From the NCBI RefSeq assembly GCF_042649585.1, contig NZ_JBHRZM010000001.1, positions 62,001 to 126,000 on the forward strand: a DNA stretch of 64,000 bases, written 5' to 3'. Numbering within the stretch: the stretch's first letter is position 1; every line of letters starts with the position of its first letter. The notes beneath the pieces are model-generated. The model had not been told where the DNA came from and did not search any database. It worked only from the letters and a program-made list of their open reading frames with translations. This document shows, piece by piece, positions 43,715-53,019 of this stretch. The position numbers and the translations under genes are program-made. Origin of the DNA: Helicobacter_F equorum. GTDB taxonomy: Bacteria > Campylobacterota > Campylobacteria > Campylobacterales > Helicobacteraceae.

Positions 43715-45796
43715 TTAACTCTCGCCCATCATACGCTTAATAAGCTTTAGGGCTTTGGCACTTTTTTCATTTTTGTATAGCATATTTGTCATTTCTTCAA
43801 AAACTTCCTGTGCGTTGATAGAATCTTGCGTTGGGGTGAGCTTTGTGTATTCGCCATTGCTTTGGAGCTCGTGAGCTTGGAGATTATCTTTGAGCTGAAT
43901 AGTGATAATCTCAAGCAATTTATGCGCAATTTTTTCATTAACGGCAGGCGTGAGAATCTCTATCCTGCGTTCAAGGTTGCGTGGCATAATGTCTGCGGAG
44001 GCAAAATAAATAGGTGTTGGCGCATTTTTGAAAAAATAGATTCTAGCGTGCTCTAGGTATTTACCCACAATAGAAATGACGCGGATATTTTCACTCACGC
44101 CTTTTACTTTAGGTCTTAGGCAACATATTCCACGCACGATAAGATCAATTTTTACCCCTGCTTGTGAAGCTCTATAAAGCTCGCGGATAATATCCATATC
44201 AACAAAGGCATTGGCTTTCATTATGATTCGCCCTTGTTCGCCATTTTGGCGTTCATTATCAATAAGGCGAAGCAATTCGGTTTTTATTTGTGTGGGAGCT
44301 ATTTTTAGTTTGCTAAGCTCGGTTTTGTAGGCGTTGCCTGTGGAGAGTGCATGGAAAAGCTTTAGGGCATCATTGGCGATGTCTGTATTGCTTGTGAGTA
44401 AAGAAAGGTCAGTATAGATTTTGGCAGTGCCTGGATTATAGTTACCTGTGCTAAGATGGATATATTCTTTGAGTGCATTATTGACACGCTTTATGACAAG
44501 CGCAATTTTTGCATGGACTTTTAATCCTGGAATCCCATAAATCACATGTGCTCCTGCAGATTCTAGACTTTTAGCCCAATGGAGATTATTTTCTTCATCA
44601 AAACGCGCTTTGAGTTCGACAAGCGCAGTTACTTGCTTATTGTTTTCAGCTGCCTCGATGAGAGCCTGCACAATGGGTGAATTTTTGCCCACGCGATAGA
44701 GTGTCATACGAATACTCACAACATCAGGATCTTTTGCTGCGCTTTGAATAAAATTCACCACAGAATCAAAACTTTCGTATGGGTGGAATAAGAGCGTGTC
44801 ATTATTGTTTAGTGTGGTAAAAATATCGGTACTACTCTCTAGTGGTGGTAAAATCTTTGGATTTATTGGCGGTAGTGTGAGATGGGCAAAATCTTTGCTT
44901 CCCACGATTTGCCACAAACCACTAAGATTAAGTAAATATGTTGTTTTATATACATAGATATCTTGTGAATCTACCTTGATGTTGGCATTGACAAATGTTA
45001 TCAAATCTGCATCATTATCGCCAATCTCCAAACGCACAATTTCACCTTTTCGGCGCGTTTTAATCCCTTCACTCATAATTTGGAAAAAGTCATCAGCTTC
45101 CTCCTCCTCGATTTCCATATCTGCATTTCGTGTTATCCTAAAAGGCGTGTAACTAAGAATCTTATAATCATTAAAAAATTCTTGTGCAAATTCACCAACT
45201 ATATCCTCTACAGGCACGAATACACCACTTTGGATTTCAAAAAATCGTGGTAAAATACGAGGAATTCGGATAATGCCATAACGCAAGACATCATCTTGGG
45301 ATTTAAATTTGAGTGCTATAGCAAATGAGAGGTTGTTAAGATGTGGGAATGGATGCGTAGAATCCACAAGCACAGGGACAATAACTGGATAAAGTTGAGT
45401 GAGAAAATATTCTTTTAGAAGTTTTTTCTCTTGCGTGCTTAAATCCTTGACTTGCTTAATGTGAAGGTTTTCTTTGCTTAACGCATCTCTTATCGTGTGA
45501 AAAATTTTCTCTAGCGTGTTTTGCTCTGCATGGAGGTATTTTCGTATACTTGTTAGTTGTTGTAGGGGAGTGAGTTTATCAGCTGCTGTTTCGGTAATAC
45601 CACTTGTATACAGGCGCTTTAATCCAGCTACGCGTATCATATAAAACTCATCAAGATTCGTGCCATAAATTGCCACAAATTTTAGTTGCTCCAAAAATGG
45701 CATACGTGGATTTGTTGCTTCATTGAGCACACGCGTATTAAAGCGAAGCCACGATAATTCGCGGTTAAAATACATTTTACTATCTTGAATTGTCAT
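43715..45796 (-). CDS. ppk: Polyphosphate kinase 1
   Basis: Makes polyphosphate from ATP. The 693 residues start with YFNRELSWLRFNTRVLNEA, the PPK1 N domain. RYGIIRIPRILPRF marks the head domain. The catalytic C1/C2 phospholipase D-like halves contain the phosphorylated His in HAKIALVIKR (about 433) and LSTGNYNPGTAKIYTD, then IMKANAFVDMDIIRELYRAS and HARIYFFKNA with the second His. It is divergent from the OMP gene at 45968, with about 170 bases between them. Confidence 0.95.
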   Translation of the reverse strand: MTIQDSKMYFNRELSWLRFNTRVLNEATNPRMPFLEQLKFVAIYGTNLDEFYMIRVAGLKRLYTSGITETAADKLTPLQQLTSIRKYLHAEQNTLEKIFHTIRDALSKENLHIKQVKDLSTQEKKLLKEYFLTQLYPVIVPVLVDSTHPFPHLNNLSFAIALKFKSQDDVLRYGIIRIPRILPRFFEIQSGVFVPVEDIVGEFAQEFFNDYKILSYTPFRITRNADMEIEEEEADDFFQIMSEGIKTRRKGEIVRLEIGDNDADLITFVNANIKVDSQDIYVYKTTYLLNLSGLWQIVGSKDFAHLTLPPINPKILPPLESSTDIFTTLNNNDTLLFHPYESFDSVVNFIQSAAKDPDVVSIRMTLYRVGKNSPIVQALIEAAENNKQVTALVELKARFDEENNLHWAKSLESAGAHVIYGIPGLKVHAKIALVIKRVNNALKEYIHLSTGNYNPGTAKIYTDLSLLTSNTDIANDALKLFHALSTGNAYKTELSKLKIAPTQIKTELLRLIDNERQNGEQGRIIMKANAFVDMDIIRELYRASQAGVKIDLIVRGICCLRPKVKGVSENIRVISIVGKYLEHARIYFFKNAPTPIYFASADIMPRNLERRIEILTPAVNEKIAHKLLEIITIQLKDNLQAHELQSNGEYTKLTPTQDSINAQEVFEEMTNMLYKNEKSAKALKLIKRMMGES

Positions 45797-45967
45797 CTTA
45801 CCCTCCTATGTGCTTTTGTCTTTATTGTAGCCAAATTTCTATACAATCTCACTCAATTACTAGGTATTCTTAAGGGATATGTTGCTTTTTATTACTTTTG
45901 TGCTATGATCGCGAAGTTTCGCCATAAGTTTCATTGGTGAAAATTTTAGATTTAGAGGAGTTTATGT

Positions 45968-46477
45968 ATGAAAAAGTTATTTTTAGCATTAGGTTTAGGT
46001 GCTAGTTTGGCTTCTGCAGTAGAGTTTGCAGGTTTTGAGATAAGTCCAGAGCTTGGTGTCAGCGCTGGAAAAGTTGTGTCCAGTAAAGAGGATAATTACA
46101 CACCAATGAATTATGGTGCATATGCGCGTGTATGGCTTGGTGCATTTGGTTGGGTAGTGGCTCCTCAGGTAAAATGGGATTCTTATGAGAAAGCCAATGG
46201 GACTAGTGCTTACACCAATACACAAATAGGGGCTTCACTTGGTCATAATTTTGGCTTAGTTGTATTGCGTCTCACGCCTTATATTGGGGTAAATAAATCA
46301 ACATTTAGCAAAACCTTTAGTGATACAACATCATATAATGTGGGTGTCAAACTAAAACCAGTACTTATCCCTCTTGCAGTAAGTCTCCAGTACACATACC
46401 AAAATCCAGATATTGTTGGTACAAACACAAGTTTTGCGATGCATAATGTGCAAGTTTTGTTAGGCTTGCATTTTTAA
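45968..46477 (+). CDS. Small outer-membrane beta-barrel protein
   Basis: 169 residues: signal peptide MKKLFLALGLGASLASA then alternating beta strands, enough for an eight-stranded barrel, ending VLLGLHF with the C-terminal Phe. AGAGGAG at 45954-45960 is 7 bases before the ATG; an out-of-frame ATG at 45963 lies between. No function can be assigned. ubiD follows after about 40 bases but has its own -10. Confidence 0.78.
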   Translation: MKKLFLALGLGASLASAVEFAGFEISPELGVSAGKVVSSKEDNYTPMNYGAYARVWLGAFGWVVAPQVKWDSYEKANGTSAYTNTQIGASLGHNFGLVVLRLTPYIGVNKSTFSKTFSDTTSYNVGVKLKPVLIPLAVSLQYTYQNPDIVGTNTSFAMHNVQVLLGLHF

Positions 46478-46488
46478 GGTCGCTTTGT

Positions 46489-46494
46489 TACAAT
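46489..46494 (+). promoter_or_regulatory. -10 element of the ubiD-type gene
   Basis: TACAAT at 46489-46494 predicts transcription from about 46501. That would put the in-frame ATG 46493 off the message and makes ATG 46520 the start. A hairpin (TGCCTCCAAA / TTTGGGGGCA, 46494-46516) spans the very 5' end of the message. Confidence 0.5.
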
Positions 46495-46519
46495 GCCTCC
46501 AAAAATTTTGGGGGCATGT

Positions 46520-48370
46520 ATGGAAAATTTTCACGATACACACGAACTCATCAAATATCTACAAACACATGATGCATTGCGTATCATTGATACGCCCTTA
46601 GATATTTATTTAGAAATTCCACATCTTGCGTATTTAGAAGTTAAAAAATCAGATTCTAAAGCTCTCCTTTTTACACATCCAGTCGATAAAAAAGCAAATA
46701 AGACTTTTGATATTCCTGTGTTGATGAATGTTTTTGGATCCCATAGATTACTTACTCTTCTTATCCAAAAAGATCCAAATGCCATAGCCAAAAATATCGC
46801 TGCGTTATTAAAATTTACTCCACCAAAGGGTGCTATGCAAATCTTGCAAAAAGCTAAAGAACTTTTTGCATTGCGTCATGTGTTTCCCAAAAAAATATCA
46901 CGTACACCACCATTTCAAGAAAGAATCCAGCAAGAGATTAATCTCTATGAGTTGCCAATCCTCACGACTTGGGAACACGATGGCGGACCATTTATTACTA
47001 TGGGGCAGGTTTATACTCAAAGTCTTGATGGTAAGAAAAAAAACCTCGGTATGTATCGTTTGCAAATTTATGACAAAAATCATCTTGGATTGCATTGGCA
47101 GATTCATAAAGATTCACATCATTTCTTTCACGAATACAAAAAAGCTGGACAAAAAATGCCTGTAAGTATTGCATTAGGTGGCGATCCGCTATATATTTGG
47201 TGTGGTCAAGCACCGCTACCTATGGGTATGTATGAGCTTATGCTTTATGGTTTTATACGAGGCAAAAAACCAAGGGTGAGTAAGTGTCTAACAAATGATT
47301 TGTATGTGCCTTGTGATGTAGATATTGTGATTGAGGGTTGGGTGGATACTAATACTATGTGTGATGAGGGACCATTTGGTGATCATACGGGATTTTATAC
47401 GCCTATAGAATCTTATCCTGTGCTTGAAGTAAGTGCTATTACGATGAAAAAAAATCCTATTTTCCCGGCCACGGTTGTTGGCAAACCACCACTTGAAGAC
47501 AAATACATGGGGTATCTTACAGAGCGCATTTTCTTACCATTGTTGCAGATGACCACACATGGCTTAGAGGATTATCATATGCCTGAAAATGGCGTGTTTC
47601 ATAACCTCATATTTGCTAAACTTGCACCGCAGTATCCAGCTCACGCTATGCAGCTTATGCACGCTTTTTGGGGTGTGGGACAAATGAGTTTTGTCAAACA
47701 TGCCATTTTTGTTGATGAAAATGCTCCAGATCTTCAAGATTATGAGGCATTTGGGCATTATGTGCTAAATCGTTTTAGCACAGATTGTATGCTTATTAGC
47801 GAGGGGGTTTGTGACGCCCTTGATCACTCAAGTCCAAATTTTGCTAGAGGTGGCAAGCTCGGTGTGCAGGCTATGGGAGAAGAAATAGATTCTAAGATTG
47901 TGTTTATACAAGATATGCCTTTGCACAATAAGATTCAAGAACTTTTCCCATTTGTAGAGGGGGTTAAACAGTATTTTCCGCGCACATATAATCCACTTTG
48001 TGTATGGAGTGTGCAAAAACAATCTAGTAGCCTAAAAACACTTATTAGCGCTACTTCTTTGGGAGCACTCGCACAGAATGTGCGTATAGTCTTTTTGGTA
48101 GATTGCCACAAAAATAATCTCTCAAATCCTTACATGCTTGTGTGGAGGATTACAAACAATATCGATGCAAAACGCGATATTTGGGTGCAAGAAGGCGTGG
48201 TGCTTATCGATGCTACTGATAAAAATGCACTAGATGGGTATCATAGGGAATGGCCAAAAGAAACTGATTGTAGCAAGGAAGTTATACAAGGGTTACAAGA
48301 CAAAGGCTTATTAGAGGGCGTGGATCTTGCGTTTTTACGACATTATCAAATCTGTGGTGAATGCTACTAG
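46520..48370 (+). CDS. UbiD-family prenylated-FMN decarboxylase, probably menaquinone synthesis
   Basis: 616 residues from ATG 46520. Family blocks: LRIIDTPLDIYLEIPHLA at the start, EHDGGPFITMGQVYT, the metal/prFMN region GLHWQIHKDSHHFFHEY and EGPFGDHTGFYTP (about 300), and TVVGKPPLEDKYMG. Helicobacter lacks ubiquinone and makes menaquinone through futalosine, so the expected substrate is a 6-naphthoate intermediate rather than the ubiquinone precursor. A UbiX-type flavin prenyltransferase is needed elsewhere. The stop overlaps the convergent 48367-49794 gene by 4 bases. Confidence 0.87.
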   Translation: MENFHDTHELIKYLQTHDALRIIDTPLDIYLEIPHLAYLEVKKSDSKALLFTHPVDKKANKTFDIPVLMNVFGSHRLLTLLIQKDPNAIAKNIAALLKFTPPKGAMQILQKAKELFALRHVFPKKISRTPPFQERIQQEINLYELPILTTWEHDGGPFITMGQVYTQSLDGKKKNLGMYRLQIYDKNHLGLHWQIHKDSHHFFHEYKKAGQKMPVSIALGGDPLYIWCGQAPLPMGMYELMLYGFIRGKKPRVSKCLTNDLYVPCDVDIVIEGWVDTNTMCDEGPFGDHTGFYTPIESYPVLEVSAITMKKNPIFPATVVGKPPLEDKYMGYLTERIFLPLLQMTTHGLEDYHMPENGVFHNLIFAKLAPQYPAHAMQLMHAFWGVGQMSFVKHAIFVDENAPDLQDYEAFGHYVLNRFSTDCMLISEGVCDALDHSSPNFARGGKLGVQAMGEEIDSKIVFIQDMPLHNKIQELFPFVEGVKQYFPRTYNPLCVWSVQKQSSSLKTLISATSLGALAQNVRIVFLVDCHKNNLSNPYMLVWRITNNIDAKRDIWVQEGVVLIDATDKNALDGYHREWPKETDCSKEVIQGLQDKGLLEGVDLAFLRHYQICGECY

Positions 48371-49794
48371 ATCGCCATTCGCACAGATTCTGCAAGTAAG
48401 CCTCCATCGTGTGCAGGCACAAAAAACTGCACACCTAAATCCCGTGCCTTGAGTATAAAATCAGAATCTTTAGATTCTGGCATGAGGATAATAAATTCTA
48501 TTTTCGCATCTTTTTTGGTTATTTTGAATTTACGAATAAAATCTAGCGCACTAACATTTTCATTGCGCCAATCCATCACAACAATGTCGTATTTATTTGC
48601 ACATAATTCATTAAATGCAGGGATCATCTTTTGTTCGGTAGCTATGGAGAGACAAGAATCCACTTTTTCGATAATCTGCTTATCTCGGTGCAAGTCCGCA
48701 CTAGATTCTCTAATAATGAGAATATTTCTTTTGCTAACTTCTTCCAAATAACGCAAAAGATTAAAAAGTTCTTTACTACGTGGCGAGAGTTTGCTTTTGT
48801 CAAGTCCGCGTAAAAAATAATGTAAGAAAGTTTTTGAGCTATAACCACCTTCAATCCCTGCATCACGGAAAAATCGCTTAATCACTTCGCTGCGTTTTGC
48901 TCTCTGCCACAACACAGAATCTAAATCATAGGCTTTAGTATCAAGAAGCATGATAAAATGCTCTTTTATATCTTGTTTCATTGGAGTAAAAACTTCGGAA
49001 AATTCTTGGAGATGTTGTTGTCTAAAATTTTTTAGGCGATCTGTAGTTTTTACCAAGAGATCTTTTTGTACCGCAATAAAATTCACCAAATCTACATAGT
49101 GTTTTCGCATAGCTTTGACGTCTTTTTCTAGCTCTTGAAAATCCTTAGAATGCTTGTTACTAGAGTTTTTGAGTGCAAATTCGGATTCTTCTAGTTCTTT
49201 GCTCAAAGGGCGGACTTGGGCTTGTGCGTTATTAAGAGAAGCTTTAGTTGTTTCTATAAGGTTTTGTGCTTTGAGATAGGCACTTTGGCGATTTAAAAAA
49301 ATCTTTTCAAACGAATATTCAAGCGAATATTCTGTTTTTTTGACATAGTTTTCAAATTCTTTATAAAGCGCTAAGATTTCTTGACGCAGTTTTTTGAGGG
49401 CAGGATTGGCGAGTGTGCCATCCATTTCACATAAGTCATTATATGCTGTGAGAATAAAGCGTTGCGATCGCAAAAAATCAAGGCGCGGATGATTTTCCAT
49501 AAAATCTTTATAGTTTTGCAAAATAGTATTTTCTCGCTCAAAAAATTCGGTGATACATTCTTGTGCGGATTTGGTTACGGGGATTTCATTGGGATCTATG
49601 GGTTTTGGTTTGGGGCGTATTTTGATAACACGTGCTTTTTCTACATCAAACTCTATTTCAGCATTTTTGCAAAGTTCATCCGCTTTGCCTTCCCATAAAT
49701 CGAGATTAAAAAGATATTGTCGTTTATTGACTGCTTGTTCGATTTTGCCCTGTTTGTTTTCTGTATCTATTTCTAAAAGTATGCCTTGTAACAT
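48367..49794 (-). CDS. Coiled-coil protein with C-terminal receiver-like domain
   Basis: 475 residues in three parts. Residues 1-60 (LLEIDTENKQGKIEQA, LFNLDLWEGKADEL, AEIEFDVEKARV) resemble a cold-shock/OB-type beta barrel. About 75-345 is helical and charged, with a coiled coil at 180-260. About 350-475 reads as a response-regulator receiver: ILIIRES, the acceptor-like Asp in YDIVVMDW, IEFIILMPE and GVQFFVPAHD. The usual acidic pair and the conserved Lys before Pro are not evident, so it may not be phosphorylated. No DNA-binding output domain. Function unknown; it lies beside a lipoprotein gene (4-base gap). Confidence 0.72.
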   Translation of the reverse strand: MLQGILLEIDTENKQGKIEQAVNKRQYLFNLDLWEGKADELCKNAEIEFDVEKARVIKIRPKPKPIDPNEIPVTKSAQECITEFFERENTILQNYKDFMENHPRLDFLRSQRFILTAYNDLCEMDGTLANPALKKLRQEILALYKEFENYVKKTEYSLEYSFEKIFLNRQSAYLKAQNLIETTKASLNNAQAQVRPLSKELEESEFALKNSSNKHSKDFQELEKDVKAMRKHYVDLVNFIAVQKDLLVKTTDRLKNFRQQHLQEFSEVFTPMKQDIKEHFIMLLDTKAYDLDSVLWQRAKRSEVIKRFFRDAGIEGGYSSKTFLHYFLRGLDKSKLSPRSKELFNLLRYLEEVSKRNILIIRESSADLHRDKQIIEKVDSCLSIATEQKMIPAFNELCANKYDIVVMDWRNENVSALDFIRKFKITKKDAKIEFIILMPESKDSDFILKARDLGVQFFVPAHDGGLLAESVRMAI

Positions 49795-49798
49795 CTAT

Positions 49799-50404
49799 TT
49801 ATCCACCCATTACGCTAGAGCCACCCACGCGCCCACTATTGCTAGAATTATTGCCAAAAAATCCACTACGACCGCTAGTGCTTTTTAATCCACTGCTTGA
49901 AGTGCTTTTGTTAGAAAAGCTATTTTTGCTTCTCTCATAGGCTTGTGGGGATTTATAATTGCGTTGTGCATTGGTTTGGAAGTTTGGATTATTAAAAAGT
50001 TTGTTGCCGATATAGCTTCCTAAGATTGCTCCAGCTGCTGATGCGAGGATTGCTCCACCAAGTCCAAGTCCCCCAGAATTTGGATTAGTGAGTTCGCTTG
50101 TTCCAGCGTCAATTTTGCGCTCCTCTTGGGCGATGAGTCGGGATATTTCCTCATCACTTAGCATACGCTCTTGACCATCTAATGTTTTTAAAAGCACCCG
50201 TGTGGTATTGCTTGGATATTCTTCAAGGATTTTATAACTACCATCTTGTTGTTCTTCTATGATAACAAATGCACCATTTTTTTGTGCATTTTGGAGTATT
50301 GAAGAATCTTTGGCATTAGAATCTTCGCACCCATACATTGCAAACGTTACTGCCACACCTATGCTACCAACCATCGCATAATCTTTGATCTTGCTAAATT
50401 TCAT
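49799..50404 (-). CDS. UPF0323-type lipoprotein
   Basis: 201 residues from ATG 50404 (GGGAG 5 bases upstream). The lipobox FAMYGC puts the lipidated Cys near residue 26. The mature part contains QKNGAFVIIEEQQDGSYK, then EERKIDAGTSEL, a Gly/Ala-rich hydrophobic stretch GGAILASAAGAILGSYIGNK (about 115-134), and a Ser/Asn-rich tail with YKSPQAYERSKNSFS. This matches my memory of the UPF0323 family of Helicobacter and Campylobacter. Function unknown. Divergent from cbpA. Confidence 0.83.
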   Translation of the reverse strand: MKFSKIKDYAMVGSIGVAVTFAMYGCEDSNAKDSSILQNAQKNGAFVIIEEQQDGSYKILEEYPSNTTRVLLKTLDGQERMLSDEEISRLIAQEERKIDAGTSELTNPNSGGLGLGGAILASAAGAILGSYIGNKLFNNPNFQTNAQRNYKSPQAYERSKNSFSNKSTSSSGLKSTSGRSGFFGNNSSNSGRVGGSSVMGG

Positions 50405-50512
50405 CACCACTCCCATATGTAATGGATTCTAAGCGTTTGCATTATATTTTTTTTCACTCTTAAAAGTCAATAAGTGTATTAAACTTGATTACATAATACT
50501 AAAGTTTTATGA

Positions 50513-50518
50513 TATACT
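50513..50518 (+). promoter_or_regulatory. -10 element of the cbpA-hspR-rarA operon
   Basis: TATACT at 50513-50518, about 50 bases before the cbpA RBS. Just upstream, CACTCTTAAAAGTCAATAAG and TGTATT form an imperfect dyad (50455-50477) where HspR autoregulation could act; similarity to the HAIR consensus is weak. Confidence 0.4.
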
Positions 50519-50572
50519 TTCACTAAATTTTATAGCGTATCTTTTATGTAGATTCATCATTAAGGAGTTTTT

Positions 50573-51445
50573 ATGGCAAAAAGTTTATACCAAACATTAG
50601 AAATATCAGAACATGCAAGTGCTGATGAGATCAAAAAAGCATATAGGAAACTTGCAAGAAAATATCACCCCGATATCAATAAAGAACCTGGTGCAGAGGA
50701 TAAATTTAAAGAAATTAATGCAGCATATGAAGTGTTGAGTGATGAGAATAAAAAAGCCCAATACGATAGATTCGGAGATTCTATGTTTGGGGGACAAAGC
50801 TTTCATGACTTTAGAAGTGCACAGGGTAATATGGACATTAATGATATTTTGTCGCATATCTTTGGGCAAGGGGGCTTTGGTGCTGGGACAAGTCAAAATT
50901 TCTATAGTTCCTTTGGTGGCGGATTTGGAGGTTTTGGTGGCGGAGTGGATAATGATATTTTAGATTCTATCACAATTCCTTTTGAGAGTGCTTTGCTTGG
51001 TGGTAGTTATCATTATAGCGGTAAAGGTGGGGAATTTACTATTAAGATTCCATTTGGTATTCGAGATAATGAGACTATTAGGCTAAAGGGTAAGGGTGCA
51101 AAAACGCGCTATGGCACAGGAGACTTACTTCTTAAAGTGCGTGTCGCACCAAATCCAGAATACAGCATAGATGGCGATGATTTGTTAAAAAACATAGAAG
51201 TCCCACTCAAGCTTGCGTTATTTGGCGGTAAGATGAAAGTAAGCACCTTACAAAAAGACATCATTATCACTATCCCACAAAATACCAAAAACGGACAAAA
51301 GCTCCGTATCAAAGAGCTTGGATTAAAAAACAGAAAAACACAGCATATAGGGAATTTGTATTTGCGTATCAAGGTGATATTGCCTAAAGTAGAGGATTTA
51401 AGTCCAGAACTTAAAGAAATGCTCCAAACTCAACTTACAGACTAG
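50573..51445 (+). CDS. cbpA: DnaJ-class co-chaperone CbpA
   Basis: J-domain protein that stimulates DnaK. The J domain covers about 1-70 with the HPD loop in KYHPDIN. A Gly/Phe-rich linker follows (FGQGGFGAGTS and FGGGFGGFGGGV, about 100-125), then the two beta-barrel C-terminal domains (SITIPFESALLGG, KIPFGIRDNETIRLKGKG, VPLKLALFGGKM). The zinc-finger CXXCXGXG repeats of DnaJ are absent, which separates CbpA from DnaJ. The 290 residues match. hspR follows after 9 bases. Confidence 0.92.
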   Translation: MAKSLYQTLEISEHASADEIKKAYRKLARKYHPDINKEPGAEDKFKEINAAYEVLSDENKKAQYDRFGDSMFGGQSFHDFRSAQGNMDINDILSHIFGQGGFGAGTSQNFYSSFGGGFGGFGGGVDNDILDSITIPFESALLGGSYHYSGKGGEFTIKIPFGIRDNETIRLKGKGAKTRYGTGDLLLKVRVAPNPEYSIDGDDLLKNIEVPLKLALFGGKMKVSTLQKDIIITIPQNTKNGQKLRIKELGLKNRKTQHIGNLYLRIKVILPKVEDLSPELKEMLQTQLTD

Positions 51446-51454
51446 GAGATATCA

Positions 51455-51808
51455 ATGTATAGCTATGATGAACCTGTGTATCTTATCAGTGTTGTGGCAA
51501 AGATTTTAGAGATTCATCCACAAACCTTGCGCCAATATGAAAAAGAAGGATTGATTGCGCCGGGACGCACCGATGGAAAAATGCGTTTATACTCCCAACG
51601 CGATATTGACAAAATAAAAACGATTTTGCGACTTACGCGAGATCTTGGTGTGAATCTTGCAGGTGTGGATATTATTTTGCGTTTAAAAGAGCGACTTGAT
51701 GAACTTGATAGCATCATTGAAGAATTACGCGAAAGTAGTAAAACCTCTTCTCAAAAAGAACTCAAGATTAAAGAGAGTTCTTATGAAGTGATTTTGTTTA
51801 AAAAGTAG
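51455..51808 (+). CDS. hspR: Heat-shock repressor HspR (MerR family)
   Basis: 117 residues with the MerR-type winged helix at the start: VYLISVVAKILEIHPQTLRQ, YEKEGLIAPGRTDGKMRLYS, then the dimerisation helix LKERLDELDSIIEELRES. It represses chaperone genes with help from GroEL in H. pylori, where it is encoded in the same cbpA operon; autoregulation is therefore likely. AGGAG is 6 bases before the ATG. Confidence 0.92.
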   Translation: MYSYDEPVYLISVVAKILEIHPQTLRQYEKEGLIAPGRTDGKMRLYSQRDIDKIKTILRLTRDLGVNLAGVDIILRLKERLDELDSIIEELRESSKTSSQKELKIKESSYEVILFKK

Positions 51809-51813
51809 TGTGC

Positions 51814-53019
51814 ATGAAAAATATTGCCAATGTCTTGCGCCCTAAGAATCTTGATGAATTTATAGGACAAGCACATATTATTGGCAAAGATACGCCTTTG
51901 TATAAAAACATTCTTTCCCAAACTCCACCTCATTGTATTTTTTATGGACCCCCTGGTTGTGGCAAGACGACATTAGCACGACTTATTTGCCAAATGCTTG
52001 AATATGAGATAGGCTATTTTAATGCCACCGCCTTTAAGTTAGAGAATCTAAAGGCTTTTGTGCTTCAGTATCAAAATTCTTTGTATAAATGTGCAGTATT
52101 TATTGATGAGATTCACCGCCTCAATAAAGCACAGCAAGAATTTTTGCTACCTATTATGGAAGATGGTCAAGTGTTGGTGCTTGGGGCTAGCACGACTAAT
52201 CCTTTTTATACTCTAACAAATGCTATACGATCGCGGTGTTTTTTGTTTGAATTTACACCTCTTTCGCGTTTGGATCTCACAAAACTTCTTGATAAGGCAC
52301 TTAGTCTTTATCCATGTGCACTAGATTCACAAAGTTATGAGTATCTTATAGAATCCAGTGGGGGCGATGGGCGTGCAATGTTGAACTTACTTGATGCGGT
52401 GCTCGATATAGATCCTATCACTATAGACACCCTAAAAGCTATGCGTCCCTTTAGTCTCAATGACGGAAGTAGTGAGGATAGCACACATTATAATCTTATA
52501 TCTGCGATGATTAAATCCATACGTGGCAGTGATGTGCATGCGAGCATCTATTATCTTGCGCGTCTTATAGCAGGTGGTGAAAACCCTGAATTTATCGCAC
52601 GTCGTCTTGTGATTTTAGCAAGTGAAGACATAGGTAATGCTAATCCAAATGCACTAAACCTAGCAACTTCCACCATGCAAGCAGTAAGCAAGATTGGCTA
52701 TCCAGAATCTCGCATTATTCTTTCACAATGCGTGATTTACCTCGCTTCTTCACCCAAATCAAACACAGCATATAAGGCAATAAATGCTGCCCTAGATTCT
52801 ATTGCAAAAGGCAATATTTTGCCAATTGTGCCTAATATTCTTCCTGATGGCAAGGAGTATCTGTATCCGCATGATTTTGGGGGTTATGTTACACAAACAT
52901 ATCTTGCCACACCACAACATTTTGTTGAGCGCACAGACAAGGGATTTGAAAAAACACTCAATGAATGGCTTGATAAGATTCATGCTATACACACCTCCAA
53001 AAATTCGCATAACAAATGA
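51814..53019 (+). CDS. rarA: Replication-associated recombination protein A (RarA/MgsA)
   Basis: AAA+ ATPase acting at stalled forks. Walker A YGPPGCGKTTLARLI (about 47-61), Walker B CAVFIDEIHRLNKAQQ, sensor GASTTNPFYTLTNAIRSRC and the C-terminal tetramerisation part (IARRLVILASEDIGNANP). The start is ATG 51814; GTG 51808 overlaps the hspR stop. 401 residues. It overlaps the next gene by 4 bases. Confidence 0.92.
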   Translation: MKNIANVLRPKNLDEFIGQAHIIGKDTPLYKNILSQTPPHCIFYGPPGCGKTTLARLICQMLEYEIGYFNATAFKLENLKAFVLQYQNSLYKCAVFIDEIHRLNKAQQEFLLPIMEDGQVLVLGASTTNPFYTLTNAIRSRCFLFEFTPLSRLDLTKLLDKALSLYPCALDSQSYEYLIESSGGDGRAMLNLLDAVLDIDPITIDTLKAMRPFSLNDGSSEDSTHYNLISAMIKSIRGSDVHASIYYLARLIAGGENPEFIARRLVILASEDIGNANPNALNLATSTMQAVSKIGYPESRIILSQCVIYLASSPKSNTAYKAINAALDSIAKGNILPIVPNILPDGKEYLYPHDFGGYVTQTYLATPQHFVERTDKGFEKTLNEWLDKIHAIHTSKNSHNK

